A stretch of 64,000 nt of DNA, taken from NCBI RefSeq assembly GCF_018885305.1, contig NZ_CP076544.1, positions 434,001 through 498,000 of the forward strand, written 5' to 3'. The notes beneath the pieces are model-generated. The model was not told the DNA's origin. It ran no database searches and saw nothing but the letters and a program-made list of their open reading frames with translations. The translations under genes and the position numbers were made by a program. Below are positions 1-8,900 of this stretch, piece after piece; position 1 is the first letter of the stretch, and each line of letters begins with the position of its first letter. This DNA comes from Curtobacterium sp. L6-1 (lineage in GTDB: Bacteria; Actinomycetota; Actinomycetes; Actinomycetales; Microbacteriaceae).

Positions 1-2214
1 CTCGCCGGCGTCGTCCTGCTGGTCGGGAGTGCCGAGCGGCTGATGGGGTCCGCGCGGACGGTGCTCGCCTTCGTCACCGCCGCGCTCGTCGGCGCCGCCG
101 TCGGCGCCGTGGTCGGCGTGCTCGATCCCGCCCGCCGGCACGCCGCGGCGCTGGTGCTCGGGGCGGCAGTCCTCGATCCCTGGACAGCGATCGTCGGCAC
201 GACCACCGCCGCGAGCGCGTTCGCCGGCCCGCTGTGGCGGCGGCGCATCCGGGTGAACGCACTCGCCGTGGTGCTCACCCTCCTCCTGTACGCGGGGCAC
301 GTGTCCGACCTCGCCGCGGTCGTCGCCGCCGTCGTCGGGTGGGGTCTCGGCGAGGTCCTCCGACGGACGCCGAAGCGCACCGGCTGGACCCGCAGCTCCC
401 ACCGCGAGACCCGGGTCCTGCTCGGCACGGTCGTCCTCGTCTCGGCGGTCGGCCCCGTGATCGCGCTCGTGTCCCGCGCGCGGGTCGGGCTGCTCGCGCC
501 GATCGCCGCCGTCGTCGGGCTCGGTCCCGCCGACCGGACGGCGGTCTGCCGGGCGGACGGCGTCGCGGGGGAGTGCCTGCACCGCCTGCTCACCTACCGG
601 GCGACCGACCCGTGGACACTGCTGCTCGCGGTCGCGCCGTTGCTCGTGCTGGTCGTCGGCGGGCTCGGGCTCTTCCGGGGCAGCCGGTTCGCGGTGTGGC
701 TCGTGGTGGTGGTCGACGTCGCCACGGGCATCGCGGCCGCGCTCACCTACACCCACGTCCCGGGGCGGGTGGAGCGGCTCCGCGCGACCGAGGACCACGT
801 GGTGGTGACGCTGTCGATCGCCGCCTCGGTGGCCGTGCCGCTGGTGACCGCCGTCGTGCTGGTGCTCCTGCGGCGCTCGTTCACGGTCGTGCTGCCGCGG
901 CGCCGGGTGCTCGCGTTCGGGGCGACGGTCCTCGGTGCCGCCGTGGTGCTCGCGACGGTGGTCTTCGTCGTGGCCGACGCCTCGCCGGTCCGCGTGCAGG
1001 ACCCGATGCGGTTGGCGATGGCGGTGCTCGGACCGCTCGTGCCCATGGTGCACCGCGCCGACCTGCCGGCGCTCGACCCGGTCCTCCGCCTGGTGGTCGC
1101 CCTGGTCGGACCGGTGCTGTGGACGGTCGTCGCGATCGCCGCCGTCCGCCCGTCCGGCGCCGCCCCGCGCGTCGCCGACGCGGACGTCTCCACGGCCGAC
1201 CGGGAGCGTGCCCGTGCACTGCTCGTCGCCGGCGGCGGCGACACGTTCGGCTGGATGGCGACCTGGCCCGGCACCGCGCACTGGTTCAGCGCCGACGGCC
1301 GCGCCGGCGTGGCGTACCGACGGAACGGGACGGTCGCCGTGGCCCTCGGTCCGTTCGGGTGGCCGGACGCCCGTGTCCCGGCGCTGACGGCGTTCGCGCG
1401 GTACTGCGACGACAACGGGTGGACGGCGGTCTTCCACGGCATCGACACCGTGGCTGCGGCGGCGCTGACCGACCTGGGCTGGCGGACCCTGCCGGTCGCC
1501 GAGGACGCCTCGTTCGACCCCCGCGACTGGACCACGAGCGGCAGCCGGAAGCAGGACGTCCGCACCGCGGTGAACAAGGCCAGCCGTGCCGGCACCACCG
1601 CGACCTGGTCGTCCTGGCAGGACCTGCCCGTCGGCACGACCCGGCAGATCGAGGCGATCTCTGAGGAGTGGGTCGCCGAGCGTGAACTCCCGGAGATGGG
1701 GTTCACCCTCGGCAGCACCGACGAGATGCGCGACCCGGCCGTCCGCACCCTCGTCGCGCAGGACGCCACGGGCACCGTGCTCGGGGTGACGAGCTGGCTC
1801 CCGTCCCACCGCGAGGGCCGCGTCGTCGGCTGGACCCTCGACGTGATGCGGCGGCGGGCGGACGCACCGAACGGGATCATGGAGTTCCTCATCGCGAGCG
1901 CCGCCGCCGAGATGCGCGAGCAGGGCGTCGAGCGGCTCGGCCTGTCGGCCGCTCCGCTCGCACGGACCCCGGGCACCGCGGCGGGCGACGGCGTCGAGTC
2001 GCTGCTCGAACTTGTCGGCGGGGTGCTCGAGCCGGTCTACGGGTTCCGCTCGCTGCTGCGCTTCAAGCGGAAGTTCGGCCCCGAGCTGGAGCCGCTCGTC
2101 ATGGCGTACCCGGACCCGGTGGCGCTGCCCGCCATCGGCGTCGCCGTGGTCCGTGCGTACCTGCCGGACCTGTCGCTCCGGCAGGCGCTCGCACTGGTGC
2201 GCGGCCGTGGGTGA
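1..2214 (+). CDS. DUF2156 / lysylphosphatidylglycerol synthase-like membrane protein (5' end outside window)
   Basis: The N-terminal half (to about residue 370 counted from the ATG at 43) is a series of hydrophobic membrane segments. The C-terminal half (about 385-700) resembles the DUF2156 acyltransferase-fold domain of MprF/LysX2-type proteins, which transfer lysine from Lys-tRNA to phosphatidylglycerol or serve related lipid chemistry. The reading frame is open from base 1 through the ATG at 43, and the upstream residues are also hydrophobic, so the true start probably lies before the window. No aminoacyl-tRNA synthetase domain follows. The acyl acceptor is unknown, so no symbol is given. 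It ends about 155 bp before the FMN riboswitch and belongs to a different transcription unit. Confidence 0.7.
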   Translation, partial: LAGVVLLVGSAERLMGSARTVLAFVTAALVGAAVGAVVGVLDPARRHAAALVLGAAVLDPWTAIVGTTTAASAFAGPLWRRRIRVNALAVVLTLLLYAGHVSDLAAVVAAVVGWGLGEVLRRTPKRTGWTRSSHRETRVLLGTVVLVSAVGPVIALVSRARVGLLAPIAAVVGLGPADRTAVCRADGVAGECLHRLLTYRATDPWTLLLAVAPLLVLVVGGLGLFRGSRFAVWLVVVVDVATGIAAALTYTHVPGRVERLRATEDHVVVTLSIAASVAVPLVTAVVLVLLRRSFTVVLPRRRVLAFGATVLGAAVVLATVVFVVADASPVRVQDPMRLAMAVLGPLVPMVHRADLPALDPVLRLVVALVGPVLWTVVAIAAVRPSGAAPRVADADVSTADRERARALLVAGGGDTFGWMATWPGTAHWFSADGRAGVAYRRNGTVAVALGPFGWPDARVPALTAFARYCDDNGWTAVFHGIDTVAAAALTDLGWRTLPVAEDASFDPRDWTTSGSRKQDVRTAVNKASRAGTTATWSSWQDLPVGTTRQIEAISEEWVAERELPEMGFTLGSTDEMRDPAVRTLVAQDATGTVLGVTSWLPSHREGRVVGWTLDVMRRRADAPNGIMEFLIASAAAEMREQGVERLGLSAAPLARTPGTAAGDGVESLLELVGGVLEPVYGFRSLLRFKRKFGPELEPLVMAYPDPVALPAIGVAVVRAYLPDLSLRQALALVRGRG

Positions 2215-2369
2215 CCGGCCGTGTGGCACGGGGACCTCGTGACGCGACCCACGGTCGCCGTCGCCGGGACCCGCCGGGAGGCCCGCCCCGCCTCCGCGAC
2301 GCCGCGTGACGTCCGGCGCGTGGCCGGGGCGCGACCATCGGGGGCCTGGGGTATCGTCGCGGGTACGCA

Positions 2370-2501
2370 AGCGCTCCGGGGTCGGTGCAAGTCCGAACCG
2401 GTGGTGACAGTCCACGAGCGCCGCGCCGGGTCCGCCCGGTGCGGGGTTGACCCGGTGGGATTCCGGGACCGACGGTGAGAGTCCGGACGGGAGGAAGCGC
2501 T
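2370..2501 (+). promoter_or_regulatory. FMN riboswitch (RFN element)
   Basis: The closing helix P1 pairs AGCGCT at 2370-2375 with AGCGCT at 2496-2501. Inside are the conserved RFN blocks: GTGCAAGTCCGAACCGGTGG, then GACAGTCC, a variable arm, GGTGGGATTCCGGGACCGA, and GGTGAGAGTCCGGACGGGAG. It lies about 90 nt before ribE. FMN binding normally shuts down expression of the downstream riboflavin genes. The stretch between the riboswitch and ribE probably contains the expression platform, but I did not resolve one clear terminator or anti-SD helix. Confidence 0.95.
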
Positions 2502-2589
2502 GACGGAAGGTGACGGTCGTTCCGCGACCCGTGCCTCCCGTCTGCCGACGACCGTCGCGCGCACCCGGAGTCCCGTTGAGAGGACACCA

Positions 2590-3291
2590 GTGTTCACCGG
2601 CATCATCGAGGAACTCGGCACCGTCACCGCCGTCGACGAACGAGGCGACTCCGTCGCGCTCACCGTGCGCGGCCCGCTCGTCGTCTCCGACGCGGGGCAC
2701 GGCGACTCCATCTCGGTCTCGGGCGTCTGCCTGACCGTCGTCGAGCAGACCCCGGAGACCTTCACGGCCTTCGTCATGAAGCAGACGCTCGACATGAGCG
2801 CGCACGGTGCACTGCGCTCCGGCGACCGGGTGAACCTCGAGCGTGCGGCCTCGGTGGGGGACCGGCTCGGCGGCCACATCGTGCAGGGCCACATCGACGG
2901 CACCGCGACCGTGCTCGAGACCGACGACGGCGACGGCTGGCGCCGGGTGCGGTTCGCGCTCGGTCCCGAACTCAGCCCGCTCGTGGTCGACAAGGGCTCC
3001 GTGGCGATCGACGGCGTCTCGCTGACGGTGAGCGCGGTCTCGCCGGAGACCACCGCTCCCGACGCGGCCTGGTTCGAGGTCAGCCTGATCCCCGAGACCC
3101 TCGCCGCGACCACGCTCGGCGCCCGTGTGCCGGGGGACCGGGTCAACATCGAGACCGACGTCCTGGCGCGGCACGTGCGGCGGATGCTCCGGCTCGACGC
3201 AGCCTCCGCCGGCGCCGGTGCGGGCGCGGCCGCCCACGCGGAGGACGCTGCCGGCACGGGTGTCGCCGCGCACCGGGCGGACGTCCGCTGA
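2590..3291 (+). CDS. ribE: riboflavin synthase, alpha-type
   Basis: Converts two molecules of 6,7-dimethyl-8-ribityllumazine to riboflavin. The N-terminus [10 protein letters not shown] is the family signature. The two internally duplicated lumazine-binding barrels occupy about 1-95 and 96-195, the second beginning near [10 protein letters not shown]. At 233 aa it is longer than usual because of an Ala/Gly/His-rich tail after about residue 200. The GTG start sits just after an AGAGGA ribosome-binding site. The stop overlaps the ribB ATG by one base (TGATG), so the two are translationally coupled. Controlled by the FMN riboswitch upstream. Confidence 0.95.
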   Translation: MFTGIIEELGTVTAVDERGDSVALTVRGPLVVSDAGHGDSISVSGVCLTVVEQTPETFTAFVMKQTLDMSAHGALRSGDRVNLERAASVGDRLGGHIVQGHIDGTATVLETDDGDGWRRVRFALGPELSPLVVDKGSVAIDGVSLTVSAVSPETTAPDAAWFEVSLIPETLAATTLGARVPGDRVNIETDVLARHVRRMLRLDAASAGAGAGAAAHAEDAAGTGVAAHRADVR

Positions 3292-4037
3292 TGACCGCCG
3301 ACACGACGCAGCCCGCCGGACCGGACCAGGCCGAGCGGACCACGAGCACGGGCGCGGCCGGCCTGCCGGGCGAGCGCGTGACCGAGGGCCTGTCGACGGT
3401 CGACGAGGCCGTCGCCGCCATCGCCGCCGGACGGCCCGTCATCGTCGCCGACGACGAACACCGCGAGAACGAGGGCGACGTCGTCCTCGCCGCGGAGCTC
3501 GCGTCGCCGGAGTGGATCGCCTGGACCGTCGCGCACTCGTCGGGGTTCATCTGCGCCCCGGTCAGTGCCGCGATCGCCGACGCCCTCGACCTGCCGCCGA
3601 TGGTCCAGCACAACGAGGACGTCCGCGGCACCGCGTACACCGTGACCGTCGACGCCGCGGTCGGCGTGACGACCGGCATCAGCGCCCACGACCGGGCCCG
3701 CACGCTCCGGGTGCTCGCCGACCCCGCCTCGGTCCGCGACGACCTGCACCGCCCGGGACACATCGTCCCGCTGCGGGCACGGGCCGGTGGCGTCCGCGAA
3801 CGCGCCGGTCACACCGAGGCCGCGATCGACCTCGTCACGGCCGCGGGGCTGCGGCCCGCAGCGGCGATCTGCGAGATCGTCGACGAGCGGGGCGACATGA
3901 TGCGCCTCCCGCAGCTCGTCGGACTCGGGGCACGCGAGGGCGTGCCCGTCATCACCATCGCCGCGCTGGCCACCTGGCTCGACGCGGCCGACCGGGCGGC
4001 CGACGACGCCGTCCGCACGGAAGGGACACACGCATGA
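3291..4037 (+). CDS. ribB: 3,4-dihydroxy-2-butanone-4-phosphate synthase (stand-alone)
   Basis: Makes 3,4-dihydroxy-2-butanone 4-phosphate from ribulose 5-phosphate for lumazine synthesis. The acidic metal-binding motif [10 protein letters not shown] is at about 52-61, and the conserved block [15 protein letters not shown] follows near residue 158. The 248-aa protein ends after the DHBP synthase domain. The GTP cyclohydrolase II half found in the common bifunctional RibBA of actinobacteria is absent, so another locus must supply that step. A hydrophilic extension of about 30 aa precedes the domain. It overlaps ribE by 1 nt and ribH by 4 nt. Confidence 0.93.
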   Translation: MTADTTQPAGPDQAERTTSTGAAGLPGERVTEGLSTVDEAVAAIAAGRPVIVADDEHRENEGDVVLAAELASPEWIAWTVAHSSGFICAPVSAAIADALDLPPMVQHNEDVRGTAYTVTVDAAVGVTTGISAHDRARTLRVLADPASVRDDLHRPGHIVPLRARAGGVRERAGHTEAAIDLVTAAGLRPAAAICEIVDERGDMMRLPQLVGLGAREGVPVITIAALATWLDAADRAADDAVRTEGTHA

Positions 4038-4528
4038 GCGGAGCAGGAGCGGCCGAGCGCGAGCTCGTCGACGGCAGCGGGATCCGGGTCGCGGTCGTCG
4101 CCGGGCAGTGGCACGACGTCATCGCGACGGGACTGCTCGAGGGCGCGCAACGCGAGATCGAGCGGCTCGGTGCGACCGCGCAGGTCATCCCGGTCCCGGG
4201 CAGCTTCGAGCTCCCGGTCGTCGCGAAGGTCGCCCTCGAGTCGGGCTTCGACGCGGCGGTCGCCCTCGGGGTGATCATCCGCGGCGGGACGCCGCACTTC
4301 GAGTACGTCTCCGACGCGGCCACGAGCGGATTGACCCGGGTCGCGATCGACACCGGCAAGCCTGTCGGGTTCGGGGTGCTCACCCTCGACGACGAGCAGC
4401 AGGGCATCGACCGGGCCGGACTGCCCGGGTCGAAGGAGGACAAGGGTGCCGAGGCCGCACACGCCGCGGTCGCCACCGCGGTGACCCTCCGCGGGCTGCG
4501 CGACGGCGCCGGAGCATCCGCCGACTGA
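4034..4528 (+). CDS. ribH: 6,7-dimethyl-8-ribityllumazine synthase
   Basis: Condenses 5-amino-6-ribitylamino-uracil with dihydroxybutanone phosphate to give lumazine, the substrate of RibE. Visible motifs are the substrate-binding PGSFELP at about 55-61, [16 protein letters not shown] at about 79-94 with the catalytic His, and [10 protein letters not shown]. At 164 aa it has the usual size. The ATG overlaps the ribB stop (ATGA). It is the last gene of the ribE-ribB-ribH unit and is followed by a short tandem repeat and a strong hairpin. Confidence 0.95.
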   Translation: MSGAGAAERELVDGSGIRVAVVAGQWHDVIATGLLEGAQREIERLGATAQVIPVPGSFELPVVAKVALESGFDAAVALGVIIRGGTPHFEYVSDAATSGLTRVAIDTGKPVGFGVLTLDDEQQGIDRAGLPGSKEDKGAEAAHAAVATAVTLRGLRDGAGASAD

Positions 4529-4534
4529 CGACTC

Positions 4535-4604
4535 GGTGACGACGACCCGGTCACGACGACCCGGTCACGACGGCCCGGTCACGACGGCCCGGTCACGACG
4601 GCCC
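4535..4604. repeat. 14-bp tandem repeat, five units
   Basis: Five head-to-tail copies of GGTCACGACGGCCC, with minor substitutions in the first two, lie directly after the ribH stop and run into the terminator hairpin. Non-coding as far as I can see. Confidence 0.85.
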
Positions 4605-4611
4605 GGCGACG

Positions 4612-4648
4612 ACGACGGCCCCGCACCGATCAGGTGCGGGGCCGTCGT
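4612..4648. terminator. bidirectional intrinsic-type hairpin
   Basis: A perfect 16-bp stem (ACGACGGCCCCGCACC with its complement) closes a 5-nt GATCA loop. It separates ribH (+) from the convergent small membrane gene (-). There is no clear T-run, as is common in high-GC actinobacteria. Confidence 0.8.
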
Positions 4649-4661
4649 GGTCGTGCTGAGG

Positions 4662-4832
4662 TCAGCGCTTGCCGAAGACGTGGATCGGCAGGTAGAACGA
4701 GAGGCTCATCAGGAGCACACCGGCGATGAACACCAGCGCCTGGCCGGAGTCGACCTGGAACGCGAACCCGAACAGGTACATCGACACCAGCAGCAGCAGG
4801 ATCGAGAAAACAGCGGCGATGACGCGGCCCAC
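4662..4832 (-). CDS. small two-TM membrane protein, 56 aa
   Basis: A 56-codon reading frame with a GTG start preceded by GGAGG at a 7-nt spacing. Two hydrophobic segments are visible (about 4-25 and 32-50), with a short polar turn (QVDSGQ) between them and a basic end (FGKR). The coding strand and ribosome-binding site argue for a real gene. No family is recognised and no function is proposed. It runs convergently towards ribH and shares the terminator hairpin. Confidence 0.7.
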   Translation of the reverse strand: MGRVIAAVFSILLLLVSMYLFGFAFQVDSGQALVFIAGVLLMSLSFYLPIHVFGKR

Positions 4833-4898
4833 GGTGGTACCTCCGGGAATCAGCGGGTGGATCGCCCTCAGTCTATCCCCAGGAGCGGGTGCGCTGGT

Positions 4899-5447
4899 TC
4901 ACGCGGTGGGCTTGGTGGCGATCAGACGGTCGACGACCTCGAGCAGGGCCGACATGTCGACGCTCGCGCGGTCGGGGCGGACGTCGCTCGCGGCACCCAG
5001 GGACGCCGCGTGGTAGAGCCCGTCGCCGAGCAGCTTGACGGCCTGCGCGGTCGGGACGTCGCCGAGTGCCTCGACGAGCGTGGCGAGCCAGGCGTTCTCG
5101 GTGTCGTCGAGGGTCCGGCCGGCCTCCTCGTAGCCGGCCTGCTGCAGCCGCGAGGCCGCGAGCAGCGCGAGGTCGAGCTCACTGCCGACGAACTGGCAGT
5201 TCTCGACGAAGTAGCGCGCGGGACCGTCCTCGGCGGCGCGCATCCGTTCGATGTCGAGCGCGGACAGGTCGGCGAGTCGCTCGCAGAGCCCCTCGACCAG
5301 GGCTGCCTTCGATCCGAAGTGGTACAGCAGTCCGCCCTTCGACACCCCGGCGCGAGCGGCGACGGCATCGAGCGTCGCCGGCCGTTCACCTTCTTCGCAC
5401 ACGATGGCGACGAAGCTGTCGAGGACGCGGTCGCGAGCACTGGCCAT
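4899..5447 (-). CDS. TetR/AcrR family transcriptional regulator
   Basis: The 182-aa protein has an N-terminal TetR helix-turn-helix (about 8-55; core AVAARAGVSKGGLLYHFGSK) and a helical C-terminal ligand-binding domain. It is divergent from the sugar-oxidoreductase fusion gene. The 123-bp space between them holds two near-identical palindromes (CGTGAACGTTCACG and CGTGAAGGTTCACG). The natural reading is that this protein represses itself and the oxidoreductase through both sites. The ligand is unknown. Confidence 0.88.
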   Translation of the reverse strand: MASARDRVLDSFVAIVCEEGERPATLDAVAARAGVSKGGLLYHFGSKAALVEGLCERLADLSALDIERMRAAEDGPARYFVENCQFVGSELDLALLAASRLQQAGYEEAGRTLDDTENAWLATLVEALGDVPTAQAVKLLGDGLYHAASLGAASDVRPDRASVDMSALLEVVDRLIATKPTA

Positions 5448-5484
5448 GCGCTGATTCTACGGACACGCGACTCTCCATCGCGCC

Positions 5485-5498
5485 CGTGAACGTTCACG
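5485..5498. promoter_or_regulatory. palindromic operator 1 for the TetR regulator
   Basis: The perfect 14-bp palindrome CGTGAACGTTCACG lies between the divergent TetR and oxidoreductase genes, 37 bp upstream of the TetR start. Paired with the copy at 5542-5555. Confidence 0.65.
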
Positions 5499-5541
5499 AC
5501 CGCTTGCCCAGCAGCCGGTCTGCCGTTAGCCTCGCCGAGAC

Positions 5542-5555
5542 CGTGAAGGTTCACG
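5542..5555. promoter_or_regulatory. palindromic operator 2 for the TetR regulator
   Basis: CGTGAAGGTTCACG has the same arms as operator 1 with one changed central base. It lies 57 bp from operator 1 and 15 bp before the oxidoreductase ATG, where bound repressor would block transcription or initiation. Confidence 0.65.
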
Positions 5556-5570
5556 ACGAACAGGATCCGC

Positions 5571-7592
5571 ATGTCAGCGCAGACCGCGACCACCCCGACC
5601 ACCCCCACGTCCCCGCGGTGGGCCGTCCTCGGCCCGGGCAGCATCGCCCGCCGCTTCCTCTCGCAGCTGTCCGCGAGCGGAGGCGCCCTGGTCGCCGCCG
5701 GCAGCTCGTCGCCCGAGCGGGCGCAGGCCTTCGCGGACGAGGCCGCCGAGCGGGGCTTCACCGACGTCACCGCAGGCACGTACGACCAGGTGCTCGCGGA
5801 CCCGCGGGTCGAGGCCGTCTACATCGCTACCGTGCACACCGGCCACGCCGACCTCGTGCTCGACGCGCTCCGAGCGGGCAAGGCCGTGCTCTGCGAGAAG
5901 CCGCTCACGCCGAACCACGGCACCACGATGGCGCTCGTCGACGCCGCACGCCAGGCCGGGTTGCCGCTCGTCGAGGCGTTCATGTACCGCTTCCACCCGC
6001 AGACGGCCGCGCTCCTCGACCTCGTGCGGGACGGGGCCGTCGGGACCGTCAGCCACGTCGACGCCTCGTTCGCCTTCCGTGCGGGCGAGCGCACCGGCCG
6101 GCTCTTCGAGGTCGACACCGCCGGTGGCGGTATCCTCGACGTCGGCTGCTACCCCGTCACCATGACCGCGGCGGTCGTGCAGGCCGCCACCGGCCTCCCC
6201 GTCGTCGAACCCGTCGAGCTGACCGCGACCGGCACCCTCGGCCCGACCGGGGTCGACGAGTGGAGCGTCGCCCACGCGACCTACGCGTCGGGCGTGACCG
6301 CGAGCCTCCGCACCGGCGTCCGGGTGGAGGACACCAACGCCGTCGTCGTGCACGGCAGCCGCGGCACGATCACGCTGCGCGACCCGTGGACCATCGGCGG
6401 CGAGCCGGTCATCGAGGTCCGCACCGTCGACGCCGAACCGACGACGACGTCGTACGCCGACGCCGCGCCCTACGGACTCGAGGCAGACGCGACCATCGCC
6501 GCGCTCCGTGCCGGCCGCGTCGACGCCCCGCAGATGACGACCGACGAGACCCTCGCCACCGCCCGCACGCTCGACCGCTGGCGTGCCGCGATCGGCCTGC
6601 GCTACCCGTTCGAGGCCGAGACCGCCGACATCCCGACGGTCGGCGGACGACCACTCGCCGTCGCCGCGGACGCCCCGATGGCGTACGGCGAGCTGCCCGG
6701 GATCGACAAGCGGGTGTCGCGCCTGGTGATGGGTGTCGACAACCAGCCCGACCTCGCCCACGCCAGTGCGATCTTCGACCACTTCGTCGAGCAGGGCGGG
6801 ACGGTCTTCGACACCGGGTACGTGTACGGCGGCGGTGTGCTCGAGGGTCGACTCGGCGCCTGGATCCGGAACCGTGGCATCCGCGAGGACGTCGTCGTCA
6901 TCACGAAGGGCGCGCACACACCGTTCTGCGACCCCGAGTCCCTGACCCGCCAGCTGCTCGAGAGCCTCGACCGGCAGGGCACCGACTACGCGGACGTCTA
7001 CATGATGCACCGGGACAACCCGGACATCCCGGTGGGGGAGTTCGTCGACGTGCTCGACGAGCACCGCCGCGCCGGACGCATCCGCGTGTTCGGCGGCTCG
7101 AACTGGACACGCGACCGGTTCGACGAGGCGAACGCGTGGGCGGCGGCGAACGGCAAGTACGGTTTCGAGGTGCTCAGCAACCACTTCGGTCTCGCCGAGG
7201 CCCTCGACGTCCCGTGGGCCGGCTGCGAGCACGTCACCGACCCGGCGTCGAAGCGGTGGCTCGAGGAACGCCAGGTCCCGCTGCTGCCCTGGTCGTCGCA
7301 GGCACGCGGGTTCTTCACCGGCCGGGCACGTCCGGACGACACCAGCGACGCCGAGCTCGTCCGCTGCTACTACTCGGACGCCAACTTCGAGCGGCTGCGT
7401 CGTGCCGAGGAGCTCGGTTCGCGGTTCGGCGTCCCGGCGACGGCGATCGCCCTGGCCTACGTGCTGCACCAGCCGTTCCCGACCTTCCCGCTGTTCGGAC
7501 CCCGCACCATCGCCGAGGCCCGGTCGTCCATGCTCGGCCTGACGGTCGACCTCACGCCCGAGCAGGTGGCATGGCTCGACCTGCGCGACTGA
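5571..7592 (+). CDS. Gfo/Idh/MocA oxidoreductase fused to aldo/keto reductase
   Basis: A 673-aa two-domain protein. Residues about 15-345 form a Gfo/Idh/MocA NAD(P)-dependent sugar dehydrogenase: a Rossmann motif near VLGPGSIARR and the family EKP motif in LCEKPLTPNHG. Residues about 365-670 form an aldo/keto reductase: catalytic Asp and Tyr in FDTGYVYGG, Lys in ITKGAH, His in MMHRDN. The two domains would act in series on a sugar or polyol, but the substrate is not evident. There is no stop or frameshift between them. It lies downstream of the TetR operators, and the LacI-family gene overlaps its 3' end by 22 nt. Confidence 0.88.
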   Translation: MSAQTATTPTTPTSPRWAVLGPGSIARRFLSQLSASGGALVAAGSSSPERAQAFADEAAERGFTDVTAGTYDQVLADPRVEAVYIATVHTGHADLVLDALRAGKAVLCEKPLTPNHGTTMALVDAARQAGLPLVEAFMYRFHPQTAALLDLVRDGAVGTVSHVDASFAFRAGERTGRLFEVDTAGGGILDVGCYPVTMTAAVVQAATGLPVVEPVELTATGTLGPTGVDEWSVAHATYASGVTASLRTGVRVEDTNAVVVHGSRGTITLRDPWTIGGEPVIEVRTVDAEPTTTSYADAAPYGLEADATIAALRAGRVDAPQMTTDETLATARTLDRWRAAIGLRYPFEAETADIPTVGGRPLAVAADAPMAYGELPGIDKRVSRLVMGVDNQPDLAHASAIFDHFVEQGGTVFDTGYVYGGGVLEGRLGAWIRNRGIREDVVVITKGAHTPFCDPESLTRQLLESLDRQGTDYADVYMMHRDNPDIPVGEFVDVLDEHRRAGRIRVFGGSNWTRDRFDEANAWAAANGKYGFEVLSNHFGLAEALDVPWAGCEHVTDPASKRWLEERQVPLLPWSSQARGFFTGRARPDDTSDAELVRCYYSDANFERLRRAEELGSRFGVPATAIALAYVLHQPFPTFPLFGPRTIAEARSSMLGLTVDLTPEQVAWLDLRD

Positions 7593-8593
7593 GCGGCGCC
7601 GGCGGGCGGGCGACGATCCTCGACGTCGCCGCGGCCGCCGGGGTGTCCCGGCAGACCGTCACCCGCGCGGTGAACGACCTGCCGGGCATCAGCGTCGCGA
7701 CCCGGCAGCGGGTGCTCGCCGCGGCGGAGGCGCTCGACTACCGACCCTCGCGCTTCGGCCGGGGGCTCGTCTCCGGCGGCGCGCACCAGCTCGGACTGCT
7801 CGTCGACGACCTGCGGAACCCGTACTCGCCGGAGCTCGCCGCGTCGGTCCTCCGGCTCGCCGCGGCGCGGGGGTGGACGGTCGTGCTCGCCGACGTCGGG
7901 CTCACCGGTGACTCGGACCGGTCGGTGCAGGACCTCGGCGCCCAGAGCGACGTCGTGATCGGGTACCTCGGTGCCCGCGCGCCGGAGTGGTTGGAGCGGC
8001 TCGGCTCGGTACCCGTGGTCGAGCTCGACCCGGCCGGTCCGGCGCTGCGCGGCGCCGTGCGGCTCGACCCGTCCGAAGCCGTCGAGACCCTGGCGGACCA
8101 CCTCGTGACCGTCGGCGTGAAGCACCCCCTCGTGCTCGACGCACCGTCCGCCGCGGTCGGTGCGGGCCAGCCGAGCGCCCGCGGGCAGCTGCTGCTCGAC
8201 GCACTCCGGCGCCGCGGGTACCTGCCCCGGCACGTGCTCGCCGGGGCCGCGTCGGCGGATGCCGGTGCCGCGGGGACGAGCGCGGCCCTCGCGGCGCACC
8301 GCCGGGTGGACGCCGTGCTCGCCTTCAACGACGTGATGGCCCTCGGCGCGCTCGCGGCGTGCCGTCGGGCGGGCGTCGACGTCCCGGAGCGCGTCCGCGT
8401 GGTCGGCATCGACGGGCTCACCCTCGGCACGCTCGTGGCGCCGACGCTGACGACCCTCGCGGTGGACCTGGACGAGGTCGCCCGGCACGCGGTCGACCTG
8501 GCACTCGGCATGCTCGACGGCTCCCTGCCCCGTTCCGGCGACGCCGTGCAGCGGGTCGTCCGGCACCGGCTGTTGGTGCGCGAGTCGGCGTAG
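7571..8593 (+). CDS. LacI family transcriptional regulator
   Basis: The 340-aa protein has an N-terminal LacI helix-turn-helix (TILDVAAAAGVSRQTVTRAV, about 15-34) and hinge, then a periplasmic-binding-protein-like effector domain ending in VVRHRLLVRES. The ATG at 7571 lies inside the end of the oxidoreductase gene, preceded by GGTGG, so the pair is probably co-transcribed. LacI proteins of this type usually sense a sugar, which fits the oxidoreductase. A longer open frame upstream is only the shadow of the fusion gene. Confidence 0.88.
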   Translation: MARPARLSGAGGRATILDVAAAAGVSRQTVTRAVNDLPGISVATRQRVLAAAEALDYRPSRFGRGLVSGGAHQLGLLVDDLRNPYSPELAASVLRLAAARGWTVVLADVGLTGDSDRSVQDLGAQSDVVIGYLGARAPEWLERLGSVPVVELDPAGPALRGAVRLDPSEAVETLADHLVTVGVKHPLVLDAPSAAVGAGQPSARGQLLLDALRRRGYLPRHVLAGAASADAGAAGTSAALAAHRRVDAVLAFNDVMALGALAACRRAGVDVPERVRVVGIDGLTLGTLVAPTLTTLAVDLDEVARHAVDLALGMLDGSLPRSGDAVQRVVRHRLLVRESA

Positions 8594-8758
8594 CCGGGGG
8601 AGCGGGCGGGGCCGGGCGCCACGGCTGGCCGGTCCGCGCCGCCGTGGCCGGCGGCCGGAGGGCCGGGCGGTCCTGACGGTCTGCTCACCTCGTCGGGCGG
8701 TGGCCCCGCCGGTCGGGAGTCGCGTGGCGGCCGCGATCCGCGCCTCCCGGCCGCTTTT

Positions 8759-8774
8759 GGTTGCATTTGCAACC
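8759..8774. promoter_or_regulatory. inverted repeat in the MFS promoter
   Basis: GGTTGCA-TT-TGCAACC is a perfect dyad that contains the likely -35 box TTGCAA (8767-8772). It is a candidate repressor site for the downstream efflux gene. Confidence 0.55.
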
Positions 8775-8796
8775 GTAACCGTCCGGACGGTACACT
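8767..8796 (+). promoter_or_regulatory. promoter of the MFS transporter with overlapping palindrome
   Basis: A -35 TTGCAA at 8767-8772 and a -10 TACACT at 8791-8796 are separated by 18 bp. The spacer contains the perfect 14-bp palindrome ACCGTCCGGACGGT (8778-8791), so a bound repressor would cover the RNA polymerase site. The rest of 8594-8900 holds no gene that I can see. Confidence 0.55.
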
Positions 8797-8900
8797 AACG
8801 GGACCCTGACGGGACGCGTGACGACTTCCGCGTCCCGTCTCGTCTGCGTCCGGCCCCTGCGGCCGGGGACGCCGATACGCTCGAAGTCCTGGAGTCCGCC

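Noticed and set aside
4535..4604. Regulatory array after ribH
   Set aside because: Lies after the last gene of the operon, has no dyad symmetry per unit, and runs into a terminator, so it is probably a simple tandem repeat.
5066..7570. Open frame of over 800 codons upstream of the LacI ATG
   Set aside because: It is antisense to the TetR gene and in the wrong frame over the oxidoreductase. Its translation is Arg-rich shadow sequence; only the LacI part is real.
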